A stretch of 64,000 bases of DNA from Microbotryum silenes-acaulis. Its lineage: Eukaryota > Basidiomycota > Microbotryomycetes > Microbotryales > Microbotryaceae. Positions 1-12,063 of the stretch are shown one piece after another. A program made the position numbers and the translations under genes. The stretch lies in assembly GCA_003665825.1 (NCBI GenBank), contig QPFY01000002.1, positions 1,364,001 to 1,428,000 of the forward strand, written 5' to 3'. The notes below the pieces were generated by a model, which was not told the origin of the DNA, searched no databases, and worked only from the letters and a program-made list of their open reading frames with translations. Position 1 is the first letter of the stretch. Each line of letters starts with the position of its first letter.

Positions 1-3000
1 GTGGCGGGGATTGGCGCAGCAGCGATCGGAGCAGTGGGGACCGGCGCCGAGGTCGACTCCTGAACAGCGCGGGTAGAAGGAGCGGGCGGCGAGAGCATCG
101 AATACGCGTTGGCGTTCGTAGTGGCATTAGCGCTCGTGTCCGGCACCTCTTCCTCCAGCGACGGAGGCGACGCGCTCTCTTGCGTGTCCTCGAGCAACGA
201 TTTGCTCGAACTCGCTGTCTGGGCCGAAGTGCGACGACGTTCATTGGGCAGCGAATGCTCCGAGGGCAAAGATCGACCTGAATCGCTGATCGATGTGCGA
301 CGCAAGCGTGACGGCAACGAGTTCCGTCTCGAATGACCTGAAGTACCACCAGGCCCAACAGTTGGGATGTTCGTTTGACGAGTCTTGAGCCGGTCGATCG
401 CTGTAGGAGGTGCACCGGTGGGAGGGATCTCCGACGCTCGGCGCGAGTGCGAGGAGTGGAGACTGTAAGGTGACGAGGGTGCGGTCTGGCGCGAGGGTAC
501 AGAGCTACTCGACGATGCCGAGGGAGATGACGGGGATGAGGGACCCCGGAAGTCGACGCTCGTCGTACGGCTTCGACTCGTCTTGCTTCCTGCCAAAGCG
601 TGCGGGCGGTTGTGCATGATCGGCGATTCGAGCGGTGAGAGCGCGGGCGGGAGGAGCTGTTCATCGCGCATCTTCTTGATCACATCGTCGTTCGCTTGCT
701 TGAGCACGGTCAAGTTACGGAAGTTGAATGTGCCAAAGTCGTCGTGCGGCGAAGGCTCGGTCTCGGAACGTTCCCGCGCGAGGCGTCTCGAGGTCGAGGT
801 GGAGTTGGAGCCGATTGACCTTGCGCCAGAGGAAGAGACTGAGTTCTTGATGTCGGAGAGGTTAGTAGCAACGGTCGGCTGCGCACCAGGGAGCATGGGA
901 TCCTTGGATGTGCTCGTCGAACTCGTGGCTGCGACCGTCTTGACTTCATCAGGCTGAGTGTCTTCGTCGGCAAAAGCTTGCTCGGTCGCACCTCGAGGAT
1001 CGAAATAGTCCGTGTTCTCCGGGTCCGTCACATTGGGGACGAACTTGACTTCCCCTTGGAGTAGGTTGGCCCAGTCAACACCCTCGAGCCACGGGTGCGC
1101 CTTGACTTCTGTAGCACCACCCCTTCCGAGGCGGCGGCTCGGGTCCGTACTTAGCAGGCGCTCCATAAAGTCCCGGGCTTCGGGGGAGTACTCGACGAGG
1201 TCCTCGTGCCATTCGATCCGGTGCGAGAGGATGTTTTCGAAGACCTTCTCCGGCGTCTCGTCGTGAAACGGAGGTACCCCGTACAGGAATCTGTGCATCG
1301 TACGCGAATAGACGCAAAGTTCAGCATACAAAGAACATCCAGCCAGTGTGCGGAAGAAGACACTCACTCGTAGCAGATGACACCAAGTGCCCACCAATCG
1401 ACACATGCATCGGTACCGACACCCAGAATACTCTCCGGGGCCAAATAATCCGGCGTACCCACGAACTTTTGCGGCGGTTCGACAAGAGCTTCTTGTCTAG
1501 AGGTAGTGAGGGGATCGACGGACGGGTTGGCGGCTGTCTGCGCGGGAGCTTTGTTGGACGCCTGATCGCCACTGCCCGACGAGCGTTCACTTGCCGGCGT
1601 GTCGAGCGAAAACGAGTCTGTGATGGCCACGCTTCCAAAGTACGAGGCCGGCGACTGTCCGAGCGCATTTGCCGGGGTCGAAGACGGCGACGACGACTGT
1701 GAAAGCGCAGGATCGCGCGATAGCGAACGCAACGAGTCACGCCCGGGTCCAAAACCTCGTCCCCGAGCGGTCGGCATTTGCGTCTGACGACCGAGCAGAC
1801 CGATTCGGCTCAGGCCAAAGTCGGTGAGCTTGAGATGGCCCTTGGAGTCGATCAGCAGGTTGTCTGGCTTGAGATCACGGTGGACGATCCCGGAGGCGTG
1901 CAGGTACTCAAGGCCGACGATGACCTCGGCAATGTAGCGCTTGGCCCAGTCTTCGGGCAGCTCGCCCAGATTCTTGACCAGCGCGCCACAGTCGCCGCCG
2001 TTCAGGTACTCCATCACGAGGTACAAGTAGTCCTTGCTTTGGAACGTGTAGTAGAGCTTGACGACGAAATCGGACTCGGTCTGCGTCATCAGGATCATGC
2101 GTTCGGCCTTGACGTTGGTAACTTGATTCTTGGCAACCATGTCGGACTTCTTCAGCGTTTTGATGGCGTAGTAGTCGCCCGTCGTGATCTTTTGCGCGAG
2201 GTAAACCGATCCGACTGGATGAAAGAATGAATTAGCGGACGGTCACACAGATCAAGATGGCCGGAGACCATACTCACAGGCACCCTTGGAGATCGGCTTG
2301 AGGATCTTGAAATCCTTGATCGAAGACGCCTTGGTTCGCGACGAAGGGACACCCGACGGGATGCGAGGTGACAAGACCGATGATCCAAGTGGCGAGCCTA
2401 TTCCGCCGAGCAAGTCTTGCGGCGACAGCAGGGGAGATGTCAAGCCATAGAGCGAACTGTGACGACGGACCCTATCCTTCTCGGGGATATCGAGCGCCTC
2501 GACGGCGTCGTTGGAGGGGAAAGGTTGCAGTGCCGGCGAGCCAAAGGGAGAAGCACGAGCCTCCTCCTTGGCAGCGGCAAGCGCTTCATGGGCTCGCGCT
2601 TCCCACTCCTGTCGTACCTTCTCCGCATACAAGATCGTGTTGCGGAGACGATTGACCGTATTGAGCTTGAAGCGGATCTGCTCTTCGGCGTCTTGAACGA
2701 GTCGAACCAGCGCGGCTTCATCGGCGACCGGTCGTTGCCATCGCATAACCGCTGCCAGATTGTTCTCGGACTATGAAGGTAAGGACGGAGGAAAAAAAGT
2801 TCAATGAACGCGCAACCAAGCTTCTCCGAGAAGCGTCCCAGGATCACTTACATTCGGACTAAGAAGCCGTTGATCTTGGATTGGAATATCCCCCGTCTCG
2901 TCGAGCACGGATGGGGTCGAGATCGAGAGTGCGGTCTGTACAATGTCGTGGATCTGGTCCAAGGTCTTGTGCTGCGCCTTCCTGACCTGGAACGGGCCAG

Positions 3001-6000
3001 GACGAGCACTTGCAGCTGCACCGAGCGGGGACTTAAGGCCTTCGAGGTAGCTGGGGGGCGTATCGGTTGCCGAGGACTGAAGCAGTGGGATCCCTCGATA
3101 CTCGGCGACGTTCTCGAGACTAGCTTCGTCGATTGCAGCGGCAACGTCGTCGATCGTGCGTGCGAGTTCCTTGAGTCGATCGTTGCAGTCCGTTATGTCA
3201 CCTTCGAGTCGATGGGTCTCGTTACACGTCTCGTTGTGCTTCTCAAAGAACCAAATCGGCGTCGCTCGCTCGCAAATGCGGCAAAGCACCGTCTCGATCG
3301 CCAAGCGCGGGTTTGGCACCTGGTACGCGACGGGGTCGCTCGCGCTGCGACGATGCTTCGTATCGAGTCCGAATCGAGCAAGCGTGTCTCCGACGGGGTC
3401 GTCGGTCTGGTCGGCCAAGGGAGCGGGGCGAACGACCCACATCGTGTGCGAAGGCGAGCCCGTCATACCGTCGAGCATGAGCATGCCTTTGCCCTCCATG
3501 GCTTCGTACAAATCTTCCGGTGACTCTTCATTGTCCGAGGACTGCGATGACGAGCCCACTCGTAGTCGAAAGTTGACCTCGACGGTGTGCGAGTCGTCAG
3601 CTTCGAGTTGTCGAGTTGCTTCGGCAAAGACGGCGGCATCCTCGGGGAACACAAAGTCGGCGATTCCGAAATTGAGGCATTCAGCGGGTTCGAGACTGTA
3701 TGGAGAAGATTCAAAGAGTGAGATCAGAAGTGGGATGTCGACAAAACCCTGGATTTAATTCATTACTGACCCGACAAGTTCTTGCCAAGCAGACGAAAGA
3801 TATTGGAAGAGCTGGTCATCGAGCGTCAACTCCATCAACAGCGTCGAGCTTCGGATCTGCTCCACCGTCTGACGAAGATCTTCGTGGTGTGCCTCGGCGG
3901 CATCCTCGCTCGCGGCATCAGCGTCGATATCGTCGAACTGCTGCTGCGTTGGCTCAGAGTCGTCCGGATTTGCGGACTGTTCACCGAGATCGATACCGAG
4001 AGGCGACCACCTCGGAGCGCACCCGACGATCCCTTCTGGCATGGTGTTGGCGGCAGCGAGGATGGCGCCTGCAGAGGACGAGCAGCTGTCGCCCCGTGCG
4101 CGAACCTCGGGTGACTCCTCAGCCGTCGGTTTCGTGACGAACAGGATAGGCTCGGCATCGGCGTCGTCGCCCTCGCTGAACGACCAGAAGCCACGCTCTG
4201 CGTCCCACCACTCGATGACTCGACTGAGACCAGCGACGGCGAGCAGCAACTGGACGTACCACCCGCGACATGCAAGTTCTGGGTTATCATCCCACGCCTT
4301 GCCGATCTGTTGCACGCGAGAGATGAAGTCGGAGCACGAGTGCGGGTTCGATGTCAGCTTCGAGACGGGTGTATCCAGAATCTCGGTGGCGACGGTGATG
4401 ATCTCTTGTAGCAGAACAATGAACGCCGGTTGAGCCACGCGGGAGTGTGCCGCGTTCGGCGTCGTCGAGGTTGCCGGTGAGCGCGATCCATTCGAGACGT
4501 TGCGCAGCTGCGGGGGCAGCGGCGAGCGCGAGCGCGAGTTGGATCGTGAACTATGGGCTGAGCCTGATCCCGACTTGGTAGCACCCTCGGCAAGCGAGAG
4601 CGACACGGCCGAAAGGTCCGCCGAGCGAGGTGCAGCCGTCAGATACCTCTTGCGAGGGGCAAGCGAAGCACGGCGAGGTGACTTTGCAGCCTGCGTCGTT
4701 GAGGGTCCTCGAGGTTGCGGAGCGCCGGTCGAGAGCATTGGCGTGCGCATCCGCGACGCACGGGAGGACGGACGACTCGTCGCCCCGTCCGAGTCGGTGT
4801 TGGCAATATCGTCGCCATCATCGACATCAATCGCCGCCTCATTCTCCGAATCGACGTCGTAGGGTAGTCCGCCGGCGAACATGGCGTCTTCGTTGACGAT
4901 GAGATCGCCGAAGCGGCCGTCCTCGTAAGCTGTCCCACCGATCATCGCGGTCGAGGGCACCTCGTCGCTCCTATGCAACTCGGTCTCGACGTGTGCCGTG
5001 ATACCTTGGATGATGCGACGGAGCTCCTTGTCGCAGTTTTCCTTAGCAGCCGAGAGGCGCGAGCGGATCGTATGGCGCACACTGTGCATTGAAAAGTTGG
5101 GCGTTTGCGTCGTTGCAGCAGGTGGCTTGGGTCGCTTATCCTCGACAGCGGTGGGAAGCGGATCCGTGGGAGCAAGAAGGCCCCGAATGGGGAAGTGCGT
5201 CGACGTCGGGACCAGCGCCGGGGTTTGGTCCCAGTACATAGGTGAGAACGACACGCTCCCTGATTGAGTGTTGACCGTCGAAGAGTAGTTGCCACTCTTT
5301 GGAGATTCCGCAGACGGAAGGCCGTTCGGACTGATAGAAGAAAAGAATCGATGCGACGTGCACGCCGAGGCCGAGTTGCTCGAGTCGGTCGACGCTGACT
5401 TGAGTTTCGTACCTTGACCATGGGTCCCCGTCCGCACATCTCGGTTGAGCGTGCTGAAGGCTGGTCCCAGATTAAGCGAGAGGCGTGGGTTCTTGCGCTT
5501 CGTCTCGCTTCCGAGATCGCCGCCCTCGCTGCTTGGATCGGATCCCGATGAATCGTGTTGCGCCGGCTTCGGTGGTTGCAAGCGATTGTTGGCGACGAGA
5601 CGAACGCCAGGTGCGAGCGCCCCGGCGGGAACGGTCGCACCGAAGCGGCTCTGATACATGTTCGAGGCCGCTTGAGCACGCGCACTCAAATCCTGCGCCG
5701 AGCTCGCCGTACGCAGCGTAGGTTTCGGGGTTTGAGGGCGCGTAAACTGCGACGACGTGCGGGGGGCGACGGGCTCGAGGGTATGCGGCGACGTCGCTTG
5801 GTCGCTCGGTGTGCGGGGTGCACGTTGATCCGTGGGCGAAAGAGGGGAGAAGCTCGAGCGCACGGCGCTCCACCAAGTATCGATTTTGAACCCAAGCTTG
5901 CTACGACGACGTTTGCCTCCAGGCGAAGCGCCGACGTTGGTGCTTAGCGTCGAAGCCGTCCGTATGAGCGGCGCGATCGGCTCCGGCAGAGGCGACGCAG

Positions 6001-9000
6001 TCGGCTTCATGGGTATCGACGAAGAGGAAAGTTCGCTCGGCATGGATTGCAGCTTCAATCCGGGCGTCGGAGGAGGACCGAGGCTGTGAGCCGGAGACGA
6101 AGGTGTCATGGCAGCCGTCGTGGCAGCCGTCGTGGCTTCGAAAGGGTAGTATTGCTCTGCAAGGGATTCAGCAGCTCCAGATTAGAAGGCGAGCTTAGGT
6201 GGTTGCTTTAATTTTGCAAGTTCACGTATCACTTGCCATGTGCTTTGCCCTTGCCCTTGTCATCAACCAACTCACCGCCTGTCTCGGCCTCGCTAGCAGC
6301 CCCTAGCGCAGGGGTCTGTTGCTCAGCTCGCATCTTGGCCGCCTTCATACGTTCGTATTCGTCGAGCCAATCGACCCATTCGACCTGCGCACCATTCCCA
6401 CCTTCACTCTCCCCTTCGAATCGCGTGATGTCCCTCTCGACAATCTCCGCATCCGAAGCCAACCCCTCTTCGTCGGTCGCCTGCGACCTCGGTTGTAGCG
6501 ATAAATCACTGAGCCACGACGAACCCCTCGCCAAGCCGGGGTGTGACCCACTTGACGATTTCCACTTGCGCATCTTGGCCGCTCGACTGGCGACGATTAT
6601 TTGCGCGTACTCGTCGGTGCTACTCTCGGGGGCGAAGAGGCCGCTCCCGGAGCCAATGTTGGTGGGGACGATCGACATGCGGTGGTTCGTCACTCGCAAA
6701 GATGAGCTCGGCGCTGCCCAGTCGTTGTCGACTTGGCGCTGCGAGATTGAAGTTAACAGCTCGGGGGAGAGGAGCGCATCGCGAGCGGCGTTGGCGGCGA
6801 AAGGGGACAAACCCGCCGAGAGAGGGGAAACGCCCAGGTCGTGCTGAGGCTCGTCGAGCGAGGAAGAGCCAGTCATATCGAAAGGCGACGAGGAAGACGC
6901 ATGACTGAACGGTTGCGCCGCGCTTTTTGTCCGACTTCGGCCCGCGGACGAGGTCGAGGCAGAAGGGGCGAGGGACGGGAATGGAAAGAGAGGGGCAAAT
7001 GCCGACGAAGCCGTTGACGGAGTCGCGGGTGAAGGGCTTGAATGGTGTCCTCGATCAAGACTGGCCCTACGCGATGTGGGTCGTGATCCCGGTCGCGACG
7101 AAGGATTTGACGATGGTCGCGAGCGGTTTTCAGAGTGCGCCGGTGAAGCGGATCCCGATGCTGAAGCCGGCGAGTGCGCGCGCGTCGCAGATGGTGTTCG
7201 AGGCAAAGCGTTCTCGAGCGTCGGGAACGTAAACCCGTCGGATGCGCTGCCCACAGGGCTCTGCGTCGACAGATTCGGTCGAAAGTCGATCGCACTCCGA
7301 ACAGACTCGGGGACCTTGGTCAACTTGATTGACTCGGCGGGGGGTGGAGCGGCCGGATACGGGCTCGAGAGCTGAGCCGAGAGCTGGGACCGGTTCGGTG
7401 CGCGCGAGCTCGTCGGTGAACCGGGAGCAAAGGGCCGCGGAGCAGAGACCAAGTTGATCGAGGCTCGTCTCGAGATGGAGTTGGCAGGTACTGACGATGA
7501 CGACATTGACAACGACGGAGGACTCGAAGTCGCAGCGAAAGCCGCGGCGGCTGCCGAGGTGCTCGCTCTGGGCGTCGAGTTGGACGAGCTCGCGTTGCCG
7601 CCGGTAGGCGAACTTGTGACGTCGAACAATCGCGACCTTCGCCGCGGTCCGAGGTCATCCGTAGGTGTCGTTGGACTCTGGCTTGGACTCGAGACGGCCG
7701 AGCTGACGGGGAGACCGCTCGCACGTCCTATCGACCGCACGCGTGGTATCCAGTTGTTGCGAGCGAGGTCATGCTCGGGACTGCTATCGACGAGGCTGGG
7801 CGAGCGTTTGTGGTGCGTCGTCGCATTAGGTGCCGTCGTAGATCTGACTCGGGGTGTCGAGAGCGTAGAAGACGAATTACCCTGTAAACTCGGAGCGTTG
7901 ATATCCGGCAAGCCGACGATGGAAAGTGTCGGTGAGATATCGATATCTGCAAGATGCCAAGCGGGTCAGTTTGGTTCGTCCGATCGGGTCCCGCGAAAAA
8001 GAGACGGGAACAGAGTGCTGACTCACCTCCAAAAGGTGCCAGATTCTCGCGTACGAGAGGACTTCCTGCCCTTCCTCCGCCGAGGGCCCCTCGGCCTCCT
8101 CGATGACCAGTCTCCTCTTCTTCGTCGTCGATGGCTTCCTCATCCTCGTCTTCGTCGCCTTTCGAAGGCTCGCCATCCTCTTCAGGACCCGATGCTTGTG
8201 CTAACGGCGATGGGAACAGGGGAGTAGTACTCAGTCGAACGCTGGAGGGTGTGGTGGTGGGTGAAGGGGCGATGACGGCGGGGACAGATTGAGTCGCCGA
8301 GGGGATCGAAATGGCGTGAGATGGGGAAGAGGGGTGCGACGACTCGCTCAATCCGAGTGGGGAAGGCGTCAACAGGTTCGTCGTCACCACGGTAGATGTA
8401 GCCAAAGGGGATCTTTTAGTCGTAGCCGTCGTCGACAACAAGCTCGAGGAGGAGCTGCTACCGCCATTGCCGCCGAAGCTGCTCGACACCGACGAAGGTG
8501 GGGCAAGATGGACCGAAGATGTAGAAGCCTTGTCGTGGGTCGGCGAGAACATGCCGGTGATGTGGGGCCCTATGTGATGGCCCGATTCGGATTCTCCCCC
8601 GCTCTCGAGGCTGGTGGTGTAGTCGGTGAGGCTGGCCGACGACGAGACGATCGCCGACACGGTGCCTCGTCGACTGCGCCGCGTCGAACCGACCGACGAG
8701 CCGGCGTACGTCGCGACTGACAACCGACGCGAGGTGATCGACGACGACGACGACGACGAAGGTGGTGGGGATGACGATGTCGAGGAGGTTGGGGTCGACC
8801 AGGCGCGGTACAATGGACTCGAAGACGACGACGACGATGACGAGGCGGCTACGGTCGACAAGGGCGATAGGCGTGAGACCGTTCCTGACGATGAGGCTCT
8901 TGAGGCCAGGCGGGGACGGCGGCGGCTGCTGCTGCTGGGAGCGCCGGCGGAGCTGCTCGACGTAGCCGACCGCAACGATTGGGCTCGCGCCAAGGGAGGT

Positions 9001-9272
9001 GAAGCTGGTGGAGGGGATCCCGAAAAAAAAGAAGTCGAGGTCAAAGAAGAGAAAGCAGCTGATTCGGTCGAAGATGACGGTGCCGGGGTCACTAGCCCAG
9101 GAGGAATCGCGCTAGTCGCTGAGCTCGATCTGCCGCTGCCGCTCGTGCTGCCGGAGGCGTTAGCGGTGGACGCTGCTGCTGCAGCTGTCCCAATGCCGAG
9201 ATCCGACTGCGTGGTGCTGTTGCTCCCTGTGCCGGGAGTACGAGACGAGTCGTCCTCTGGCACCTTGGCCAT
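1..9272 (-). CDS. RIM15: Rim15/Cek1-type PAS-AGC protein kinase (3' end beyond window)
   Basis: Nutrient-signalling Ser/Thr kinase of the quiescence (TORC1/PKA, Igo/endosulfine) pathway. Seven exons join in frame: 9272-8027, 7946-6237, 6156-3771, 3695-2852, 2770-2278, 2214-1368, 1290-1, giving at least 2,938 residues. A PAS-like segment (about residues 1770-1830) is followed by the Rim15 Cys/His finger (CRIC...HNETC, about 1917-1935). The kinase begins about residue 2212 with an SKGAFGSV loop, then HRDLKPDN and DFGLSR. A long Rim15-style insert separates DFG from VGTPDYLAPE. About residue 2695 lies the family motif FNFRNLTVLKQANDD. The receiver-like C terminus is off the edge. The ATG at 9272 is the first after an in-frame stop near 9430. 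The 6236-6157 intron has a GC donor. The 6109-9272 part could be a separate gene, but only about 120 bp would lie between two same-strand genes, so one gene is preferred. The N-terminal 1,000 residues are Ser/Pro/Thr-rich and poorly conserved. Confidence 0.87.
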
Positions 9273-10398
9273 GCTGGTGTCGACTCGAGAAAGGTAGTCA
9301 CGGACGTCGGTGGATTCGGACACGAAAGTAGCTTCGAGTAGTCGTCGTCGTTGTACGGAACCGCCAGACGCGTATAGCTGGGGCGGCGCGGGATTTCGAA
9401 TTTCGACGCGGCTAGACAGCTATATTCGGCCACGGGTATCACCGCTTCGTCGTACACCGCTTACAGACGAGCCTAAAAGCTTGATGCGAGGGTCCGATAA
9501 GCAGGCCAAGTGAACGGAGCAAGCGTCACATGACACAAGCCCCTCGGTAATTTTGCCTACTCACACCCGGACCTTTCCGAGGTCGAAGAAGCGCCTATAG
9601 AAAGGGGCTGCTCTGCTCCCCGGGGCCAACGTGGAAGCACGGGTCCCCCTCGTGCACTCACGTGATCGCGAACCCGGCGCCCCGCTCAGGCCCACCCTGT
9701 CACCCCGAGCACTTGCCTACTTGGGCACCGCCCAAGGGTTCTTCCTCACATTCTATCTCAAAAGCCGCCTTTCTTACGTTTTACGAGTAAGAATCTCAGT
9801 ATCAGCATCTTACAACCTGGCATCCTGAGGCTTACAATGAGGGAGATCTTCATTTTGCATGAGATATTTCATTCAGACACAACCCCGACGACCTCGAAAG
9901 TGATCGAGGGTCCACGTTCTAAACTCCCAGCTCCGCTCGCGGGAAGAGCTCCCAGCCTCCAAGGCTTCGGTTCTCCTCCTCGGCAATCGCTATATTTTCT
10001 TGCTTTAAGTACGCGTCTCTATTGTACGTCGGAAACCGACTCCCCCGTCGTTACTGGAGCATTGATGAAAGTCTCTTTTTGAGCTAAGAGGAGTTGTTCG
10101 AAGTGCGCCACCGTCGCGCAAAGTTCTCATCCTTTTCCCCGAAGGTGGTCAGGTCAGTGGCATATGTGCGTACCACATTTATTGTAGTCCAAACGATGCA
10201 TCTTTTTTGAAGTCTAGCTGTAATGTAGACCCTCGTTTGTCCAGCAAGCCGTTTCGATCTTCACACAGGGGGTCCCTGCGCGGTAGTTCAGAGGCAGTAC
10301 AAGCGTCTCGATCTAATATTGTACGTAGCGCAACATAGTGAACATAGTCCCTCCAAACAAAAAATCATACAAAAAATCCTACTTAAACCTTTTAAGAC
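9273..10398. other. Intergenic: RIM15 5' region and 3' flank of the next minus-strand gene
   Basis: No convincing gene. The part next to 9272 should hold the RIM15 promoter and leader. Some AT-richer stretches (about 9760-9870 and 10140-10420) resemble UTR or intergenic sequence. A tRNA-like A-box at 10282-10292 lacks a B-box and was not called. Confidence 0.5.
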
Positions 10399-12063
10399 CT
10401 ACCGAACCCCTGCCCCACCCGTTCCCCCAGCCACCGTCCCAGAAGGAGGCCCCTCTTTCTTGATCCCCGTCAACCTCCCAAATAGATTCGCCGAGGGGTT
10501 CATAGGCGCCCGAGTTCTAGGGAGGGGTCTTTGAGGTTCTATTGAAGATGGTGGTGGATGGGGGTTGGGTTTGTTTGAGGAAGATGGTGGTGGTGCCCCT
10601 CGAGTGGGTTTTACATGAGGTGGTGGATCTCGATCGGACCGAAGTTTCCTCGGACTGGGTGGAATAGCCTGCCTTGAACCTGGATGATCGGAAGTCTTAG
10701 TAGATGGTGGTGGTGGTGGTCCTTTTCCCGTCCGACCTGAAGCAGGTGGAGGCGACGTCGAACCGGCTTTGAGAAGAGTCAAATCGTTACCTCTGGTCCT
10801 TCGTGCTGGTGCAGCACCACCTCTCGATCCAGCACCACCTCTCCCCGTCGCACTTCCACCGATATTCGGCACCCCTCCGACCCCTCTCCTCGCGAATTGA
10901 CCCTCCAACGATGGTGGGGAACTCGCACTTCCGGCACTGGTAGGTGAAATCGACAGCCCCGAAGCACGTGTCCCCAAATCGTCGATTTCCATGTTCGACG
11001 TCGTCGTGTTCGTGGTCGTGGTCGCCGAAACCAACCAATCATCTTCCAACTCGGGTAACTCCCCATCTTGGTCATCGTCGTCTGCCCAATTGATGTGCGA
11101 GGTTGGAGTAGCGGGTGGGGAAATAGACGGGTTCGAAGCTGGTGGTGGTGTACTAGACCTTGAAAGAGGTTTTTGGACTTGGACGGGCGGACTGGAGGGA
11201 AGTCTCACGATCGGCAGTGAACTCTTAGCCGTCGGTGGGGAAGGTGTTGAAGAAGGGATCGAGACCACCGGCGTCGGGGGGATTGGCGTGGGTTTCGGCG
11301 TCGTCGAAGTCTTCACAGCCGGTTCAAGCTGCGTCGACTTGTTCGTCTCGAAGACCAAAGCATTGTACGTGTCGGGGATCTTAGCATGTTCGTCATCGTC
11401 TGAATCATCGGCCCACATCGATCGACCGCCCAAAGCAGGTTGTTTCGCCGGTGCGGTGTTGGTCGTCTTTGGCGGTACAGACGAAGGTGGCGCCGTCGAA
11501 GTCTTTCGTGGAGGGGCCGTCGTCGGTTGGGTCGAGGGAGGTGGGACATCCAAATTTCTCAACTTGGCCAGCATTCCATCGATCGCATTGATCGCTTCCG
11601 AAGAAGTGCCTCCATTCGTCTTCGCATCGTGTGAAGTCGAAGGAGGGGAGGACGAGAAACACGATTTCGCCACGGTGTCCGGATTGGGTTTGAGGTTTGC
11701 CTGGGGTGATTTGGACAAAGGTGGACTCGGGGGTGGAGTAATAGCCCATCTCGAAGTTGCGAGATCGGTCGTAGCCTTCGTTGTCGCCGCGGGTATGCCC
11801 GTGGCTTTGGGTGGGGCTTTAACTCGGGGTGCCGGAGAATCGTGTTGGGTCGCTGTTGGATGCGAAGATGAAAGCTGCGACTGCGACTGAGATTGTGGTT
11901 GGGTTTGATTGCGATTCCTCGCGCCTCTCGTCCTTGTTCGCTGTACGATTGGTGAAGGTGCGCCTGATCCGGCAAGTTCTGAAGGGGCCTCTGTTGAAGA
12001 ATTAACGGCGCCGGCCCGAGGTGGAGGAGCCAAACGTGAGAGGAGGGAGGGGGCGGCCGTCAT
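10399..12063 (-). CDS. Low-complexity acidic/proline-rich protein, function unknown
   Basis: Single-exon 554-residue protein, not recognised. The ATG at 12063 is used because the open frame upstream (to 12147) has only a GTG. It starts MTAAPSLLSRLAPPPRAG and ends near NLFGRLTGIKKEG. In between it is Pro/Ser/Thr-rich with a Gln-Ser run (QSQSQSQ). Two similar acidic tryptophan motifs appear, WADDSDDDE and WADDDDQDGE, about 130 residues apart. A short helical stretch (about INAIDGMLAKLRNLDV) precedes the first. No membrane segment or signal peptide is visible. SLLSRL plus WADD-type acidic motifs suggest a disordered adaptor using short linear motifs; this is inference. Codon use matches the neighbours and the frame is long and clean, so it is probably a real gene. 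Confidence 0.7.
   Translation of the reverse strand: MTAAPSLLSRLAPPPRAGAVNSSTEAPSELAGSGAPSPIVQRTRTRGARNRNQTQPQSQSQSQLSSSHPTATQHDSPAPRVKAPPKATGIPAATTKATTDLATSRWAITPPPSPPLSKSPQANLKPNPDTVAKSCFSSSPPSTSHDAKTNGGTSSEAINAIDGMLAKLRNLDVPPPSTQPTTAPPRKTSTAPPSSVPPKTTNTAPAKQPALGGRSMWADDSDDDEHAKIPDTYNALVFETNKSTQLEPAVKTSTTPKPTPIPPTPVVSIPSSTPSPPTAKSSLPIVRLPSSPPVQVQKPLSRSSTPPPASNPSISPPATPTSHINWADDDDQDGELPELEDDWLVSATTTTNTTTSNMEIDDLGTRASGLSISPTSAGSASSPPSLEGQFARRGVGGVPNIGGSATGRGGAGSRGGAAPARRTRGNDLTLLKAGSTSPPPASGRTGKGPPPPPSTKTSDHPGSRQAIPPSPRKLRSDRDPPPHVKPTRGAPPPSSSNKPNPHPPPSSIEPQRPLPRTRAPMNPSANLFGRLTGIKKEGPPSGTVAGGTGGAGVR

Noticed and set aside
6229..9272. Separate gene upstream of RIM15
   Set aside because: Only about 120 bp would separate two same-strand genes, and a GC-AG intron joins them in frame (KAH-EQYYPFE). 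Kept as the stated alternative.
8626..9297. 223-codon plus-strand frame with Asp-rich runs
   Set aside because: Antisense to the Ser-rich RIM15 N terminus; the acidic runs are the complement of TCG/TCC serine codons.
10274..10345. tRNA-like start (GCGCGGTAGTTCAGAGGCAG...)
   Set aside because: It has an A-box-like stretch but no B-box (GGTTCGA-type) and no foldable acceptor stem nearby, so it is not a tRNA gene.
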